A stretch of 64,000 nucleotides of DNA, from assembly GCA_052139675.1 (NCBI GenBank), contig JBKQWE010000026.1:1-64000 (forward strand). The letters are read 5' to 3'. Below the pieces are notes generated by a model that saw only the letters and a program-made list of their open reading frames with translations, was not told where the DNA came from and did not search any database. The stretch's first letter is position 1. Every line of letters starts with the position of its first letter. Of this stretch, positions 17,651-25,911 are shown one piece after another. The translations under genes were made by a program, and so were the position numbers. The DNA is from JBEKCB01 sp052139675 (GTDB taxonomy: Bacteria > Planctomycetota > Brocadiia > CAIUPP01).

Positions 17651-18499
17651 TCATGCTCCGCCTCGCCTGCGACAACGCTGCAACACGAGGGTGGGACACT
17701 GTTCCCCCAGTTCGTAGGATGGCGTTTTCACGCTGCGGACTTTGAATCCGCCAGGGGCGCCGCAGAACATTTCGCTCACTTGGCCGACCGAAGCGAAACA
17801 GTACCGCGCCTTCGATCCGCGGTAGGCCTCGATCGCCCGCGCGTGCTCCGGCGTCCATCCGATTCTCGATGCCAGCGCTTCCAGGTCAGGCACAGCCTTG
17901 TGGAACCTCCGCCAGATCGCACCGAGCTCCACTCCTGCCGACGCGCTTTCCAGCAGAGACATGCCCAGCCGCAGCTTAAGGATGTTCAGGCTGGTCACTT
18001 TTCCATCCAGCAGGTCTCCAAGGACCGTCTCGGGCGACTCCCGCTGCGCCGGCGGCACGAAAAGGCGCAGTATGCACAGGCCCTCGTCGGCCAGGAGATT
18101 GCGAAGAATGCAAACCAGCCGCTGTTGATCCTCCGGGTAGGCGATCAGGTGCAGACCGCCGTCGCAAAGGGCGATGTCGCGCGACGCATTCGGCAACGAC
18201 AGGGTCAGCCAGTCCGCGCACTGAACGGCTTGCCTGGGTCCAAGCCATTCGCTGTCAATCATCGCCTGCGTCCGATCCACCGCAAGAACGTCCGTCCCCT
18301 TCGGCCAGGGAAGCCGGTACAACTCGGGCGTCACGCCGAGGATCAGCACGCGCGGCGCGCCTCGATGCCGGGCCCATTCCTCCACAGCTTCCCAACAAAA
18401 GCCGAGATCCTCTGCCACAGGTCGCAACGGAGGGCCGACCTGCCGCCGGTGCGGGGCCATCGCGGACCAATTGCCCGTTCTATCGCGCTCAGATTGCAT
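17651..18499 (-). CDS. class I SAM-dependent methyltransferase
   Basis: The 282-residue protein has a Rossmann methyltransferase core. VLILGVTPELYRLPW near residue 51 is motif I, VLAVDRTQAMIDSEW the acidic motif II, and DIALCDGGLHLIAYPEDQQRL motif IV. GVTPE in place of the usual GxGTG is a known variant in a group of uncharacterised methyltransferases. The ATG at 18499 is preferred over an in-frame GTG at 18511, though neither has a strong ribosome site. It is the first gene of the methyltransferase / ATP-grasp / O-methyltransferase trio. Substrate is unknown. It may be co-transcribed with the Gfo/Idh/MocA gene 127 bp upstream. Confidence 0.7.
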   Translation of the reverse strand: MQSERDRTGNWSAMAPHRRQVGPPLRPVAEDLGFCWEAVEEWARHRGAPRVLILGVTPELYRLPWPKGTDVLAVDRTQAMIDSEWLGPRQAVQCADWLTLSLPNASRDIALCDGGLHLIAYPEDQQRLVCILRNLLADEGLCILRLFVPPAQRESPETVLGDLLDGKVTSLNILKLRLGMSLLESASAGVELGAIWRRFHKAVPDLEALASRIGWTPEHARAIEAYRGSKARYCFASVGQVSEMFCGAPGGFKVRSVKTPSYELGEQCPTLVLQRCRRRGGA

Positions 18500-18626
18500 G
18501 CAAAGCCCCACGGCCCGCCATAAACCCCATTCTATGGGCGTTACGCGCCCGTATGCATATCCGGGTTGCCGGCGTCGGGCGGATACTGCAACGCGACTTC
18601 GGCCGGATGATCAACGTCCTGACGGC

Positions 18627-19682
18627 CTATCGGATCGCGACCGCTCTTCCCTTCGCCGCCGAGGCGTATATGGCGTCGGTGATCTGCTGGACGACCAGCG
18701 CCTGCTCGAGCGAGGTCTTCGGCGCGCGCCCCTCGCGGATGGCCGCCGCGAAGTCCTGGACCGGGCTATGGAGAGGATTATCCCACGTTTCCTCGCCCTG
18801 CCAGAGCGTGCGAGTGGAAACGCCCGTCTCCGGAGAAGACTCGTCGGCGAGGATTTTCTTCTCGCGCGCCGGGATCATGTGCAGGCGCAGGGACGCCTTC
18901 GAGCCGACGATGCGCCAGGAGTCCTCGGTCGCCGCCGCGCAGTACTCGCCGCGCTCGAACGAGATCATCTCTCCGCCCTCGCAGCGGATCATGGAGGCGA
19001 AATACGTCTCCGCGTCGGAGCCGGGCGCCACGTGCGACAGAAGCTCCGGCGCAATCGTCCAGGTCTGCGCGAGGACGATGCTCGGCTTCAGCGTCCATCC
19101 GCACAGGCCCAGCAGATAGTCCAGGTCGTAGCAGCCCCAGTTCACCAGGATGCCGCCGCCGTTGAGGCTCTTGATCAGCCGCCAGGCCGGCGGCGCGCCC
19201 TTGGGCGTCCCATGGTCCGGTCCGATGCAGCGGCACTGCACCGCGCGGATCGTCCCCAGCGCGCCGGAGGCGATGTACTGCGCGGCCGCCTGGGCCGACG
19301 GCTGGAACCGCATGCGCGACGAGCAGCACCCGGCCACGAGAGCACCCCGCGCGGCGATCAGCTTCCTCACTTCGCGCGAGTTCATCGCCACCGGCTTTTC
19401 CGTCAGCACGTGCTTGCCCCGGGCGAAGGCCTTCAGCGCGAGCTTCATCCGCGGCGCCGCGGGAACCGCCAGCACCACCGCTTCGATGCGTTTGTCCTTC
19501 AGCAGCGCCTTGGCGTTCGTGTAAACCGTCGGCACTCCGAAGGCCGCCGCCGTCTGCCTGGCCGTCTCCTCGCGCACGTCGGCCACCGCGACCACCTCGA
19601 TCAGCGGCGAGGCCTTCGCCGCTTTCAGATGATGTTGCGCAATCACGCCGCAGCCGATCACTCCAAGCCGTACGGGATCCAT
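18627..19682 (-). CDS. Gfo/Idh/MocA-family oxidoreductase
   Basis: The 351-residue protein has an N-terminal NAD(P)-binding Rossmann domain (VRLGVIGCGVIAQHHLKAA). The family signature KHVLTEKPVAMNSREVRKL, with its catalytic lysine, is near residue 92. The C-terminal beta-sheet domain carries GGGILVNWGCYDLDYLLGL, matching the substrate-side 'GG..D.G.H..D' block with one position changed to WGCYDLD. Members oxidise or reduce sugars, inositols and related polyols. It has its own promoter overlapping the end of the YfhO gene. The specific sugar is not predictable. Confidence 0.88.
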   Translation of the reverse strand: MDPVRLGVIGCGVIAQHHLKAAKASPLIEVVAVADVREETARQTAAAFGVPTVYTNAKALLKDKRIEAVVLAVPAAPRMKLALKAFARGKHVLTEKPVAMNSREVRKLIAARGALVAGCCSSRMRFQPSAQAAAQYIASGALGTIRAVQCRCIGPDHGTPKGAPPAWRLIKSLNGGGILVNWGCYDLDYLLGLCGWTLKPSIVLAQTWTIAPELLSHVAPGSDAETYFASMIRCEGGEMISFERGEYCAAATEDSWRIVGSKASLRLHMIPAREKKILADESSPETGVSTRTLWQGEETWDNPLHSPVQDFAAAIREGRAPKTSLEQALVVQQITDAIYASAAKGRAVAIR

Positions 19683-19732
19683 GATCTCGCCTTTCTATGT
19701 GAATTTTCCAGGCAGGGGCCGGCGAAGGTCAC

Positions 19733-19761
19733 ATTGTGACGATTGAAGCTACCCTCGTCAA
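19733..19761 (-). promoter_or_regulatory. promoter of the Gfo/Idh/MocA gene (CGT-CANAAT type)
   Basis: On the minus strand, TTGACG and CACAAT are separated by 17 bp, and CGT immediately precedes the -10. It overlaps the last codons of the upstream YfhO gene. The same arrangement occurs before the SIS, cysD and 57.5-kb membrane-protein genes. Confidence 0.55.
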
Positions 19762-22190
19762 GCGTCCCGCCGACGCCTCCGCGCCCGCATGTGCGATAAA
19801 ATCAGCAGCGCGACCGCGAGGCATCCGGCCGCGCTCACGGCCGCGCCAAAGCGGAAGCTCGCGGGCCTGTAAAGGAACCGGATTTCATGCGCGCCTTCGG
19901 GAACCGCCACTGCGCGCATGACGTAATTCGCCTCCAGGATTTTCGCCGGGCGGCCGTCCACCGTCGCCTGCCAGCCCGGGTAGAAAAGGTCGCTCAGCAC
20001 CAGCAGCGCCGGCGCGGCGGCCCGGACTTGGATGTCCACGCGCGCCGGCTCGTACCGCACGATCTCCGGCGCGGCCTCCGCCGCCGGCGGTTCGGCGATG
20101 GCGCAGCCGGGATCCTCCTCGAAGAGGGCCATTTTCCTGTAATCGAACCGCGAGAGCAGCGCCAGCACGTCCATGCTGTCGCGTCTCACGGCATAGTGAT
20201 GGACCAGCCAGGCGCGCGGCCAGGGATTGGGCATTTCGTCAATCCGGATCTGCGAATCCTGGTAGATTGTGCGGAGGCCCTCGATCGGCAGCTTCGGGCC
20301 GGAAGCGTACGCGACGATGTAGCGCAGGTCGAGCATCCGCAACGGCGCCTGGAAGCTGTAAATGGAATAGGGGCTGAGCAGCCCGCGCTTCATCTGATCG
20401 TAGAATTCCTTGCCCTGCAGCGACCAGAAGACGTCGTGGAACCGCGCCGGGGCATTCGGCTGAACGCCCTCGATGCAGGCGAGACGGTGCCTCATGCCCT
20501 CGCACGGCGGCAGCTCGAAGCAGCCGCCGCGCCAGAAGCGGAACGGTTCCGGCCTGGTCGCGAGGAACTCCAGGGCGCCCGGCGAGAGATCGTCCTCGCG
20601 CGGGTCGAAGGTCGCCAGGTATCGCTCTCCGAAACTCCAGGCGTCCATCGCCACCAGCAGCAGCAGCGCCGCGGCGATCCAGCCCGATTTAACCCGTGCC
20701 GACCGCGCGATCCGGATCAGGGCCGCCAGCGCGCCGAGGAAGAGTCCTCCCAGCAGCACGCTCACCCCGGCGACCTCCATCGCCGCCAGCTTGAAGTCCG
20801 CCGTCGGCGTCCATCCGTGAAGATACACGCGCTCACTGGGCGCGACATTGAGCATGGCGTCCATGAATCCCATCCATGCCGCCCGGCCGAACCCGACTCC
20901 CGAACACAGCGCCCCGCCGGCGAGCATCAGCAGCATCGCCAGGCAAGCCAATATCCACATCCCGCGACCGTCAGCCCGCGCGATGCCTGGCTCCGGCTCC
21001 GCAGCCGATGCCGCGATGCCGTCCGCGCCGAGGCCCGCCAAGAGGCCAATGAAGAGACTGGCCGGACACAGCCATCGCGCCTGCGCCCGGAACAGGTCGA
21101 AGCCCGGGAGCAGCCCGAAAAACAACGCATCCCCGGTCATGGCCAGCAGCAGGCAGATCAGCGCGATGCAGCCGGGCAGGAACGCCCTTCCGCGCCTGCC
21201 GCGGAGAAGCGCGATGAACGCCAACCCGATCGCGACGACGCCGACATACGGCGACATCTCCCAGATGTTCCATCGTCCCCAGTACCGCACGCCGACGTCG
21301 TTCCCGAAAATGTCCGGCACGAGGAAGCTCATCAGCCCTTCCGGCACGAACGCGTACTGCCTGACCCAGCCGTAGCTGAGCTGGCCCCGGCGCGCGGAGG
21401 CGGAGAAGAGTTCCAGCGCCGGCATCAACTGCACGCCCGCCAGCGCCGACCCGAGCACGTAGATCAGCGCGAAGCTTCCGACGACCCGCGCCGCGCCGCG
21501 CAAGCCGAGTTCGGGCCGCTGCCACAGCCGACCGCCCAGGTACAGCACGGCGGCGAGCCCGCCGTAGAAGGCGTATTGCGGATTTCCGCCGAACCACTCC
21601 ATCGCCACTGCCGCCGCGCCGAGCGCGATCGCGAGCGGATGAGAGTCACCGCTGACGAGCATCTCCACGCAGAGCAGGACGCACGGAATCCACGGCATCA
21701 TCGCCAGGAAGTCCCAATGCCCCGCGTAAACGTGCAGGATCTGCGGCGCGCCGAATACGTACGTTGCCGCGGCGACGACTGCGCCGACCCACCTCAGCCC
21801 GAACCGCCGCGCCCAGAGATACGTGAAGAGGCCCGACAGAAACAGGTTGAGGATGATCCCCAGGTTGATCGCGAGGCACAGCGGCAGCACGGCGCAAAAC
21901 CAGTTCGTCGGGTAGAACATCGCCGATTGCAGGCTGGCGACGAAGGGCATCCCGAGAAATTCGTATGGGTTCCAGAGCGGGAACCGCCCGGCGCGGACCT
22001 CGCCGAAGCCGTACGCGCGCGCGCCGTAGAACCAGTTCTGCGCATCCGAGCCGGCCAGCCCCAGGCATCGTTCGCCCGACTGCGCCAGCACGCCGGAAAA
22101 GAAGATCAGCAGGAAAATGAGGAAACCGGCCAGGACATAGCAGTCCCGGCGGTCCAGCTTAGAATAACCGCTCGCGGAAAGTGGAGGCAC
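19758..22190 (-). CDS. YfhO-family polytopic membrane protein
   Basis: This 810-residue protein has a dozen or more hydrophobic segments, beginning with CYVLAGFLIFLLIFFSGVLA. A DAQNWFYGARAYGF...PLWNPYEFLGMPFVASLQ block near residue 48 is the YfhO/GT-C signature. A soluble C-terminal module ends in LLVLSDLFYPGWQATVDGRP, the most recognisable YfhO block, followed by a last membrane helix. Members are GT-C-fold glycosyltransferases; Bacillus YfhO glycosylates lipoteichoic acid. It probably transfers sugars from a lipid carrier at the outer face of the membrane. The start is a GTG; no ATG candidate exists upstream of the first helix. A dedicated promoter of the CCTTGTGG type lies just upstream. 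Confidence 0.8.
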   Translation of the reverse strand: MPPLSASGYSKLDRRDCYVLAGFLIFLLIFFSGVLAQSGERCLGLAGSDAQNWFYGARAYGFGEVRAGRFPLWNPYEFLGMPFVASLQSAMFYPTNWFCAVLPLCLAINLGIILNLFLSGLFTYLWARRFGLRWVGAVVAAATYVFGAPQILHVYAGHWDFLAMMPWIPCVLLCVEMLVSGDSHPLAIALGAAAVAMEWFGGNPQYAFYGGLAAVLYLGGRLWQRPELGLRGAARVVGSFALIYVLGSALAGVQLMPALELFSASARRGQLSYGWVRQYAFVPEGLMSFLVPDIFGNDVGVRYWGRWNIWEMSPYVGVVAIGLAFIALLRGRRGRAFLPGCIALICLLLAMTGDALFFGLLPGFDLFRAQARWLCPASLFIGLLAGLGADGIAASAAEPEPGIARADGRGMWILACLAMLLMLAGGALCSGVGFGRAAWMGFMDAMLNVAPSERVYLHGWTPTADFKLAAMEVAGVSVLLGGLFLGALAALIRIARSARVKSGWIAAALLLLVAMDAWSFGERYLATFDPREDDLSPGALEFLATRPEPFRFWRGGCFELPPCEGMRHRLACIEGVQPNAPARFHDVFWSLQGKEFYDQMKRGLLSPYSIYSFQAPLRMLDLRYIVAYASGPKLPIEGLRTIYQDSQIRIDEMPNPWPRAWLVHHYAVRRDSMDVLALLSRFDYRKMALFEEDPGCAIAEPPAAEAAPEIVRYEPARVDIQVRAAAPALLVLSDLFYPGWQATVDGRPAKILEANYVMRAVAVPEGAHEIRFLYRPASFRFGAAVSAAGCLAVALLILSHMRARRRRRDA

Positions 22191-22241
22191 GGTACCTGGT
22201 CCGGGTGGCTAGGAACGTAAAACTCGGCGACCGTTTGCAGG

Positions 22242-22270
22242 ACTCTACCACGAGGCGCTGACAACCGCAA
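22242..22270 (-). promoter_or_regulatory. promoter of the YfhO gene (CCTYGTGG type)
   Basis: On the minus strand, TTGCGG and TAGAGT are 17 bp apart, with CCTCGTGG directly before the -10 hexamer. The same octamer with small changes precedes the -10 of paralogues D, E and F and of the sulfatase-like gene at 47.6 kb. Confidence 0.5.
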
Positions 22271-22295
22271 CAGGGCCCGCCCGAGGCGGAAATTC

Positions 22296-22324
22296 TTGAC
22301 ACTTCGCATGCGCGGGGTTATATA
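22296..22324 (+). promoter_or_regulatory. sigma70-like promoter of the M24-like gene
   Basis: TTGACA and TATATA are separated by 17 bp, 40 bp before the start codon at 22365. It is back-to-back with the YfhO promoter, so both divergent genes fire from a region of about 150 bp. Confidence 0.65.
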
Positions 22325-22364
22325 GGCGCGGGAATCCGCCTGAGTGTTTCCCTTGGAGATTCGC

Positions 22365-23837
22365 ATGGCTGAGTCCTTCGCCGAGAAGCTCCGCAAGCTG
22401 GAAATCATCGTGGAAAATGCGCCCGCGATCGAGAGGCGCTACGGCATCTCGCGCGAGGAGTTCGTCGCCCGTCGCCGGACGGTCTGGCGAGCCGTCCAGG
22501 CCGAGGCCGCCGTTGACGTGGCCTTCGCCTTCTCCGACGAGCACTACAGCGGCGAGGTCCCCTATCTCGGCGGGAACACCAATTACTCCATTGAACAGGT
22601 CGCCTTCGGCCTCGGCCCCGACGCGTTCCGCTCCGGCATCATCGCCGGCTTCGAGGGCGTCTACGTCGCCGGCCAGCTTGCCCCGCGCGCGGGCGTGGCC
22701 GTCTATCCGACGGAATCGCTCCAACTCGCCGACGAGAAGTACCCGGTCGAAGGCTTCTCCCTCAAGGACATCCTGCACAAAATCGCCGGAAAAGAGCCGC
22801 GCCGCATCGGACTGCTGACGCCGCGCCAGGTCATTCCCGAAGGCGTGGTCGCCCATCTCGAAAGCCTCGTCGGGCCGCAGAACGTCGTGGACGTGCAGCG
22901 CCCCTTCCAACAGGTCAAGAACCTCAAGTCCGATGCGGAGATGAAGCTTCTGGCGGACGCCGCCTATGTCTCTTCGCTGGCATTGCGCGCGATGCTCGCG
23001 GTGGCCGAGCCGGGGATGGACGAGACGCAAGTGGCCGCCTTCGGGGACGTGCTCGCCAAGTGGATGGGTTGCGAGCGCAAAGGGTTCGAGACCATCGTCG
23101 GCTCCGACAGCGCGTGCGTCACCATGATCGGCCCGGCCTTGAACCGACCGATCCAGTCGGGCGCGCCCTTGCACCTGGGCGCCTCCTACAAGCGCGACGG
23201 CTTGACCGCCTGCGTTCGCCGGAGCGTATTTTCTTCCGCCGGCATTCCGCCCTGCCAGGTCTATTTCCGCGACCTGGTCGAGGCCGCCTTCCGCGTGGGA
23301 TTCGACGCCTATGTGAAGGTGGTCCGAAATCGCCAGCCCGCCAGGCGCCAGGAGCAGGCCCTGGTGGACTTCTTCAATGAACACACTCACGAAGCTTTAG
23401 AGGTCGTCCGGCGGGAGTTCGGCGAAGACGCGGCCCGGCGAGTCCACGCCCACCTGCACGAGGCGCTCGCCGGCATCGGCCCGGGCCTGTCGAGATTGAA
23501 ACCGTACACCGGCACCCACAATGCCGGCTATACGGAATGCCAGGAGTTCTACGGGGCGATCACCCTCGAATCGGAAAGTCCCCTGGATGAGCAGGTCGTC
23601 ACCATGCTCGACGTGGCTCTCCGCGGCCGCAGCAGCCGATGGACCGGGAGCGAGTTCGAGCCGGTCCTGCCGGGATTCGACTACTGGGTGGTGGAAGACA
23701 CGCTGGGCAAGTACGGGACCGCCGTCAGGAACCTGACCGGCGAGCTGCAACCGGATGGAGAACTGGTAGCCGCCGCGGGCCGGATCCCCGTCAACGTTCA
23801 GCCCTTGCTGGGCAACGTCGCGGAATTCGTCCGATAA
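22365..23837 (+). CDS. M24 (creatinase/aminopeptidase-fold) protein, probably catalytically inactive
   Basis: The 490-residue protein looks like a two-domain M24 protein. The N-terminal creatinase-like domain (about residues 30-200) contains AFAFSDEHYSGEVPYLGGNTNY, and a pita-bread domain follows from about 200. In active M24 enzymes five residues (Asp, Asp, His, Glu, Glu) bind two metals. Here the first two Asp positions read HLGASYKRDGL and ACVRRSVF, and the final Glu position reads MLDVALRG. Only the THNAGY histidine appears kept. It therefore probably does not cleave peptides and may bind a ligand or have another reaction. The ATG at 22365 follows TTGGAGA. It is convergent with paralogue D. 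Confidence 0.65.
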   Translation: MAESFAEKLRKLEIIVENAPAIERRYGISREEFVARRRTVWRAVQAEAAVDVAFAFSDEHYSGEVPYLGGNTNYSIEQVAFGLGPDAFRSGIIAGFEGVYVAGQLAPRAGVAVYPTESLQLADEKYPVEGFSLKDILHKIAGKEPRRIGLLTPRQVIPEGVVAHLESLVGPQNVVDVQRPFQQVKNLKSDAEMKLLADAAYVSSLALRAMLAVAEPGMDETQVAAFGDVLAKWMGCERKGFETIVGSDSACVTMIGPALNRPIQSGAPLHLGASYKRDGLTACVRRSVFSSAGIPPCQVYFRDLVEAAFRVGFDAYVKVVRNRQPARRQEQALVDFFNEHTHEALEVVRREFGEDAARRVHAHLHEALAGIGPGLSRLKPYTGTHNAGYTECQEFYGAITLESESPLDEQVVTMLDVALRGRSSRWTGSEFEPVLPGFDYWVVEDTLGKYGTAVRNLTGELQPDGELVAAAGRIPVNVQPLLGNVAEFVR

Positions 23838-23852
23838 GCCGTCCGCGGTCGC

Positions 23853-25127
23853 TCACCGGCCGGCTTCGGAAGTTCTTCCGTAGCGCGCGACCCATTCCGG
23901 CGTGCCGGCCAGGCCGCCCCAACCGGCCGGATCATGGTTGGCTTCAAAGATCTTCCGCAGCGTCGGGTCATAAGGCGCCAGGGCGGTCCAGAGCACGCCC
24001 GGCCCATTGGCCCATCGCGGGTCGGGCTTTTCGCCGTCAATCCGCTGGAACTTTGCGCCCTTGATTTGCTGGTTCCACATGAAGTCCCGATTGGTGGCGA
24101 TGAGGCGGGCGATGTCCTCTTTCGTGAAGACCAGGCCGTGCTCGTACGCCGCCACGATCCCTGCGACATCCGCCGAGTAGTATCCGCCGTTCGGGTGCAC
24201 GCCCACCCAGTGCTTGAGAGAGCCATCCGCCTTGTGGTCCCACGGCCCGGCCGGATCCCAGTAGTCCCAGACGAAGTACTTGCCGTCGTCGCGGAGCTTC
24301 ATGCGGGACCTCTGCACGCGCTCCCACTTCTCGGCGCGCTCCAGGTAGATGGCCTTGTGCGTCACGTCGTGCATGGCGAGGAGCCACAGGACGATCTGGT
24401 TCTCCTTGTTATCCGGCAGGGAGATGCCGCCCTTGTTTCTCTCCTCGTATCCCTCGGTCCACTTGCCGGTCTTGGGGTCAAGCCCGACGCGCGGGGTGAC
24501 GTAGAGGCCGCCTTCCTTCGTCTCGCGCCAAGCGCCGCGCGCGTCCCATTTCTCGAACGTCCGATCGGAAAGCCGAAGGTATTCCTCGGCCTTGGCGCCG
24601 TATTTTTCCTTCAGGGCGGGCGTCTTGAGAATCTCGCCGGCCATCAGCACCAGCGGGCGAAGGAACATTTCCTCGCCCAACTGGCTGTCCGTAATGGTGT
24701 CGGCGCCTTCGATGCCGGCCTGGCTTTGCTCGCTCGCGAAGTTCTTGGGCCAGCCGATATAGCCGTCCGGCTCCTTCACGCCGCGCTTGACGACGGAGTC
24801 GCCCCAATCTATCAGCCGGTCCACCCATTCGCGGTCGCCGGTCGCCATGTAGCCGTAGTAGAAGCCGTCGAGGAACGGAGTGACAAGCCAGCCGATCTCC
24901 TCGCCCATTTCCTTGTCGCAATAGCGGTTCCGGCTGTCGCTGATGATGTTCTGCTTCCACCGCTGCATCCACTCCTTGGCGAGCGCCGGATCCATGGCGG
25001 GTCCCGCCGGAGCGGCAATTCCTGCTGCCGCGTCCTTCGTCTGGCCCTGGGCGATCGAAAAGCCGCACGGAAGAATCCACGCGAGGAGCAGCCCGCAGAT
25101 CGCGCCGGAATACAGTCTACCTGACAT
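23853..25127 (-). CDS. secreted paralogue D of the unnamed helical-repeat family
   Basis: This 424-residue protein has a signal peptide (residues 1-27, ending FSIAQGQ) and the family core: DGFYYGYMATGDREWVDRL, GAWRETKEGG, SLPDNKENQIVLWLLAMHDV, GKYFVWDYWDPAGPWDHK and HWVGVHPNGGYYSADVAGIV. Where A/B carry the long insertion it has about 26 residues (NQQIKGAKFQRIDGEKPDPR and a few more). With E and F it forms a second subgroup that shares the leader GAAAGGGCC before the ATG. Its leader is long because a hairpin repeat sits between promoter and gene. It is a stand-alone gene. Function is unknown. Confidence 0.75.
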   Translation of the reverse strand: MSGRLYSGAICGLLLAWILPCGFSIAQGQTKDAAAGIAAPAGPAMDPALAKEWMQRWKQNIISDSRNRYCDKEMGEEIGWLVTPFLDGFYYGYMATGDREWVDRLIDWGDSVVKRGVKEPDGYIGWPKNFASEQSQAGIEGADTITDSQLGEEMFLRPLVLMAGEILKTPALKEKYGAKAEEYLRLSDRTFEKWDARGAWRETKEGGLYVTPRVGLDPKTGKWTEGYEERNKGGISLPDNKENQIVLWLLAMHDVTHKAIYLERAEKWERVQRSRMKLRDDGKYFVWDYWDPAGPWDHKADGSLKHWVGVHPNGGYYSADVAGIVAAYEHGLVFTKEDIARLIATNRDFMWNQQIKGAKFQRIDGEKPDPRWANGPGVLWTALAPYDPTLRKIFEANHDPAGWGGLAGTPEWVARYGRTSEAGR

Positions 25128-25201
25128 ATTGGCCCTTTCAAAAGTGCTGAAGACGGAGCAATTTACCTCGGCCTCGAATCCCGCTTAGCTCGTGACGCGG
25201 T

Positions 25202-25286
25202 GTCATTCCGAGCGGAGCGAGGAATCTCACACGCAGCGCATCGCAACGTTCTATGGTGTGAGACCTTTCGCTGCGCTCAAGGTGAC
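25202..25286. repeat. 85-bp hairpin repeat, copy 1
   Basis: The element starts GTCATTCCGAGCG and ends GCGCTCAAGGTGAC. Its outer 29 bases form an imperfect terminal inverted repeat in which the TTCC/GGAA and CCTT/AAGG blocks are swapped between arms. A second copy in the same orientation lies at 46006-46091. Repeats beginning TCATTCCGAGCG are, as I recall, common and dispersed in many bacterial genomes. This copy lies between the predicted promoter and the start codon of paralogue D, so it would be part of the transcript leader. Confidence 0.75.
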
Positions 25287-25327
25287 TTTCATAACGTGTG
25301 TACTGAACACTACATTACGCTCGTCTG

Positions 25328-25356
25328 TGAGTATCACAAGGCCGCGACCAAGTCAA
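25328..25356 (-). promoter_or_regulatory. promoter of paralogue D (CCTTGTGG type)
   Basis: On the minus strand, TTGACT and TACTCA are 17 bp apart, with CCTTGTGA directly before the -10. The spacer is almost identical to that of paralogue E. It lies about 200 bp from the start codon, much further than in E or F, because the 85-bp repeat is in between. Confidence 0.5.
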
Positions 25357-25365
25357 CCGCCGCCT

Positions 25366-25911
25366 TCACCCCGCGGCCTTTTTCTCGGCCGCCTTCGCGC
25401 GGTACTTCGCCAGCAGCACCGGCACCTGCTCGGGCGTCATGCGGCCGTGGACCTCGTTGTCCACCATCACGACGGGCGCAAGGCCGCAGGTGCCCAGGCA
25501 GCGGGCGGCTTCGAGGGTGAACATGCCGTCCTTGCTCGTCTCGCCGAAGTCCACGCCCAGTTCTGCCTTGAGGCGCGCCGCGATCTCGCTGCCGCCCTTG
25601 ACGTAGCACGCGGTGCCGAGGCATGCATTGATGATGAATTTGCCCGAGGGCCGCAGGCGGAAGAAATGATAGAAACTCGCGACACCCGTCACTTTCGCCG
25701 TCGGTATCTGCAGGAGTTGCGCGACGGCGTCCATCTGCGCGCGGCCGAGGTAGCCGAAGTGCCCCTGCACTTTGTGCAGCACGCTGATCAACTGGCTCTT
25801 CGGTTCGGGGCCGCGGAGCACCTCCTCAATGTACTTGACGATGGGCTCCGGCAGCGCAGCGCGGCTGACTTTTTCGACCTGGCGCCGGTTATCGGTCGAG
25901 CTCTTGATCAT
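25366..25911 (-). CDS. hydC: [FeFe]-hydrogenase subunit gamma (NuoE-like, HydC)
   Basis: This 181-residue protein is a thioredoxin-like [2Fe-2S] ferredoxin of the NuoE family. An N-terminal helical part (LISVLHKVQGHFGYLGRAQM) is followed by the cluster domain with CLGTACYVKGG and ARCLGTCGLAPVVMVDNEVHG, which supply four cysteines. In trimeric hydrogenases this subunit passes electrons between the FMN site of HydB and the Fe-S chain of HydA. Its ATG overlaps the hydA stop codon (ATGA), making it the last gene of the hydB-hydA-hydC operon. The lysine- and alanine-rich C-terminus is ordinary for the family. Confidence 0.9.
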   Translation of the reverse strand: MIKSSTDNRRQVEKVSRAALPEPIVKYIEEVLRGPEPKSQLISVLHKVQGHFGYLGRAQMDAVAQLLQIPTAKVTGVASFYHFFRLRPSGKFIINACLGTACYVKGGSEIAARLKAELGVDFGETSKDGMFTLEAARCLGTCGLAPVVMVDNEVHGRMTPEQVPVLLAKYRAKAAEKKAAG

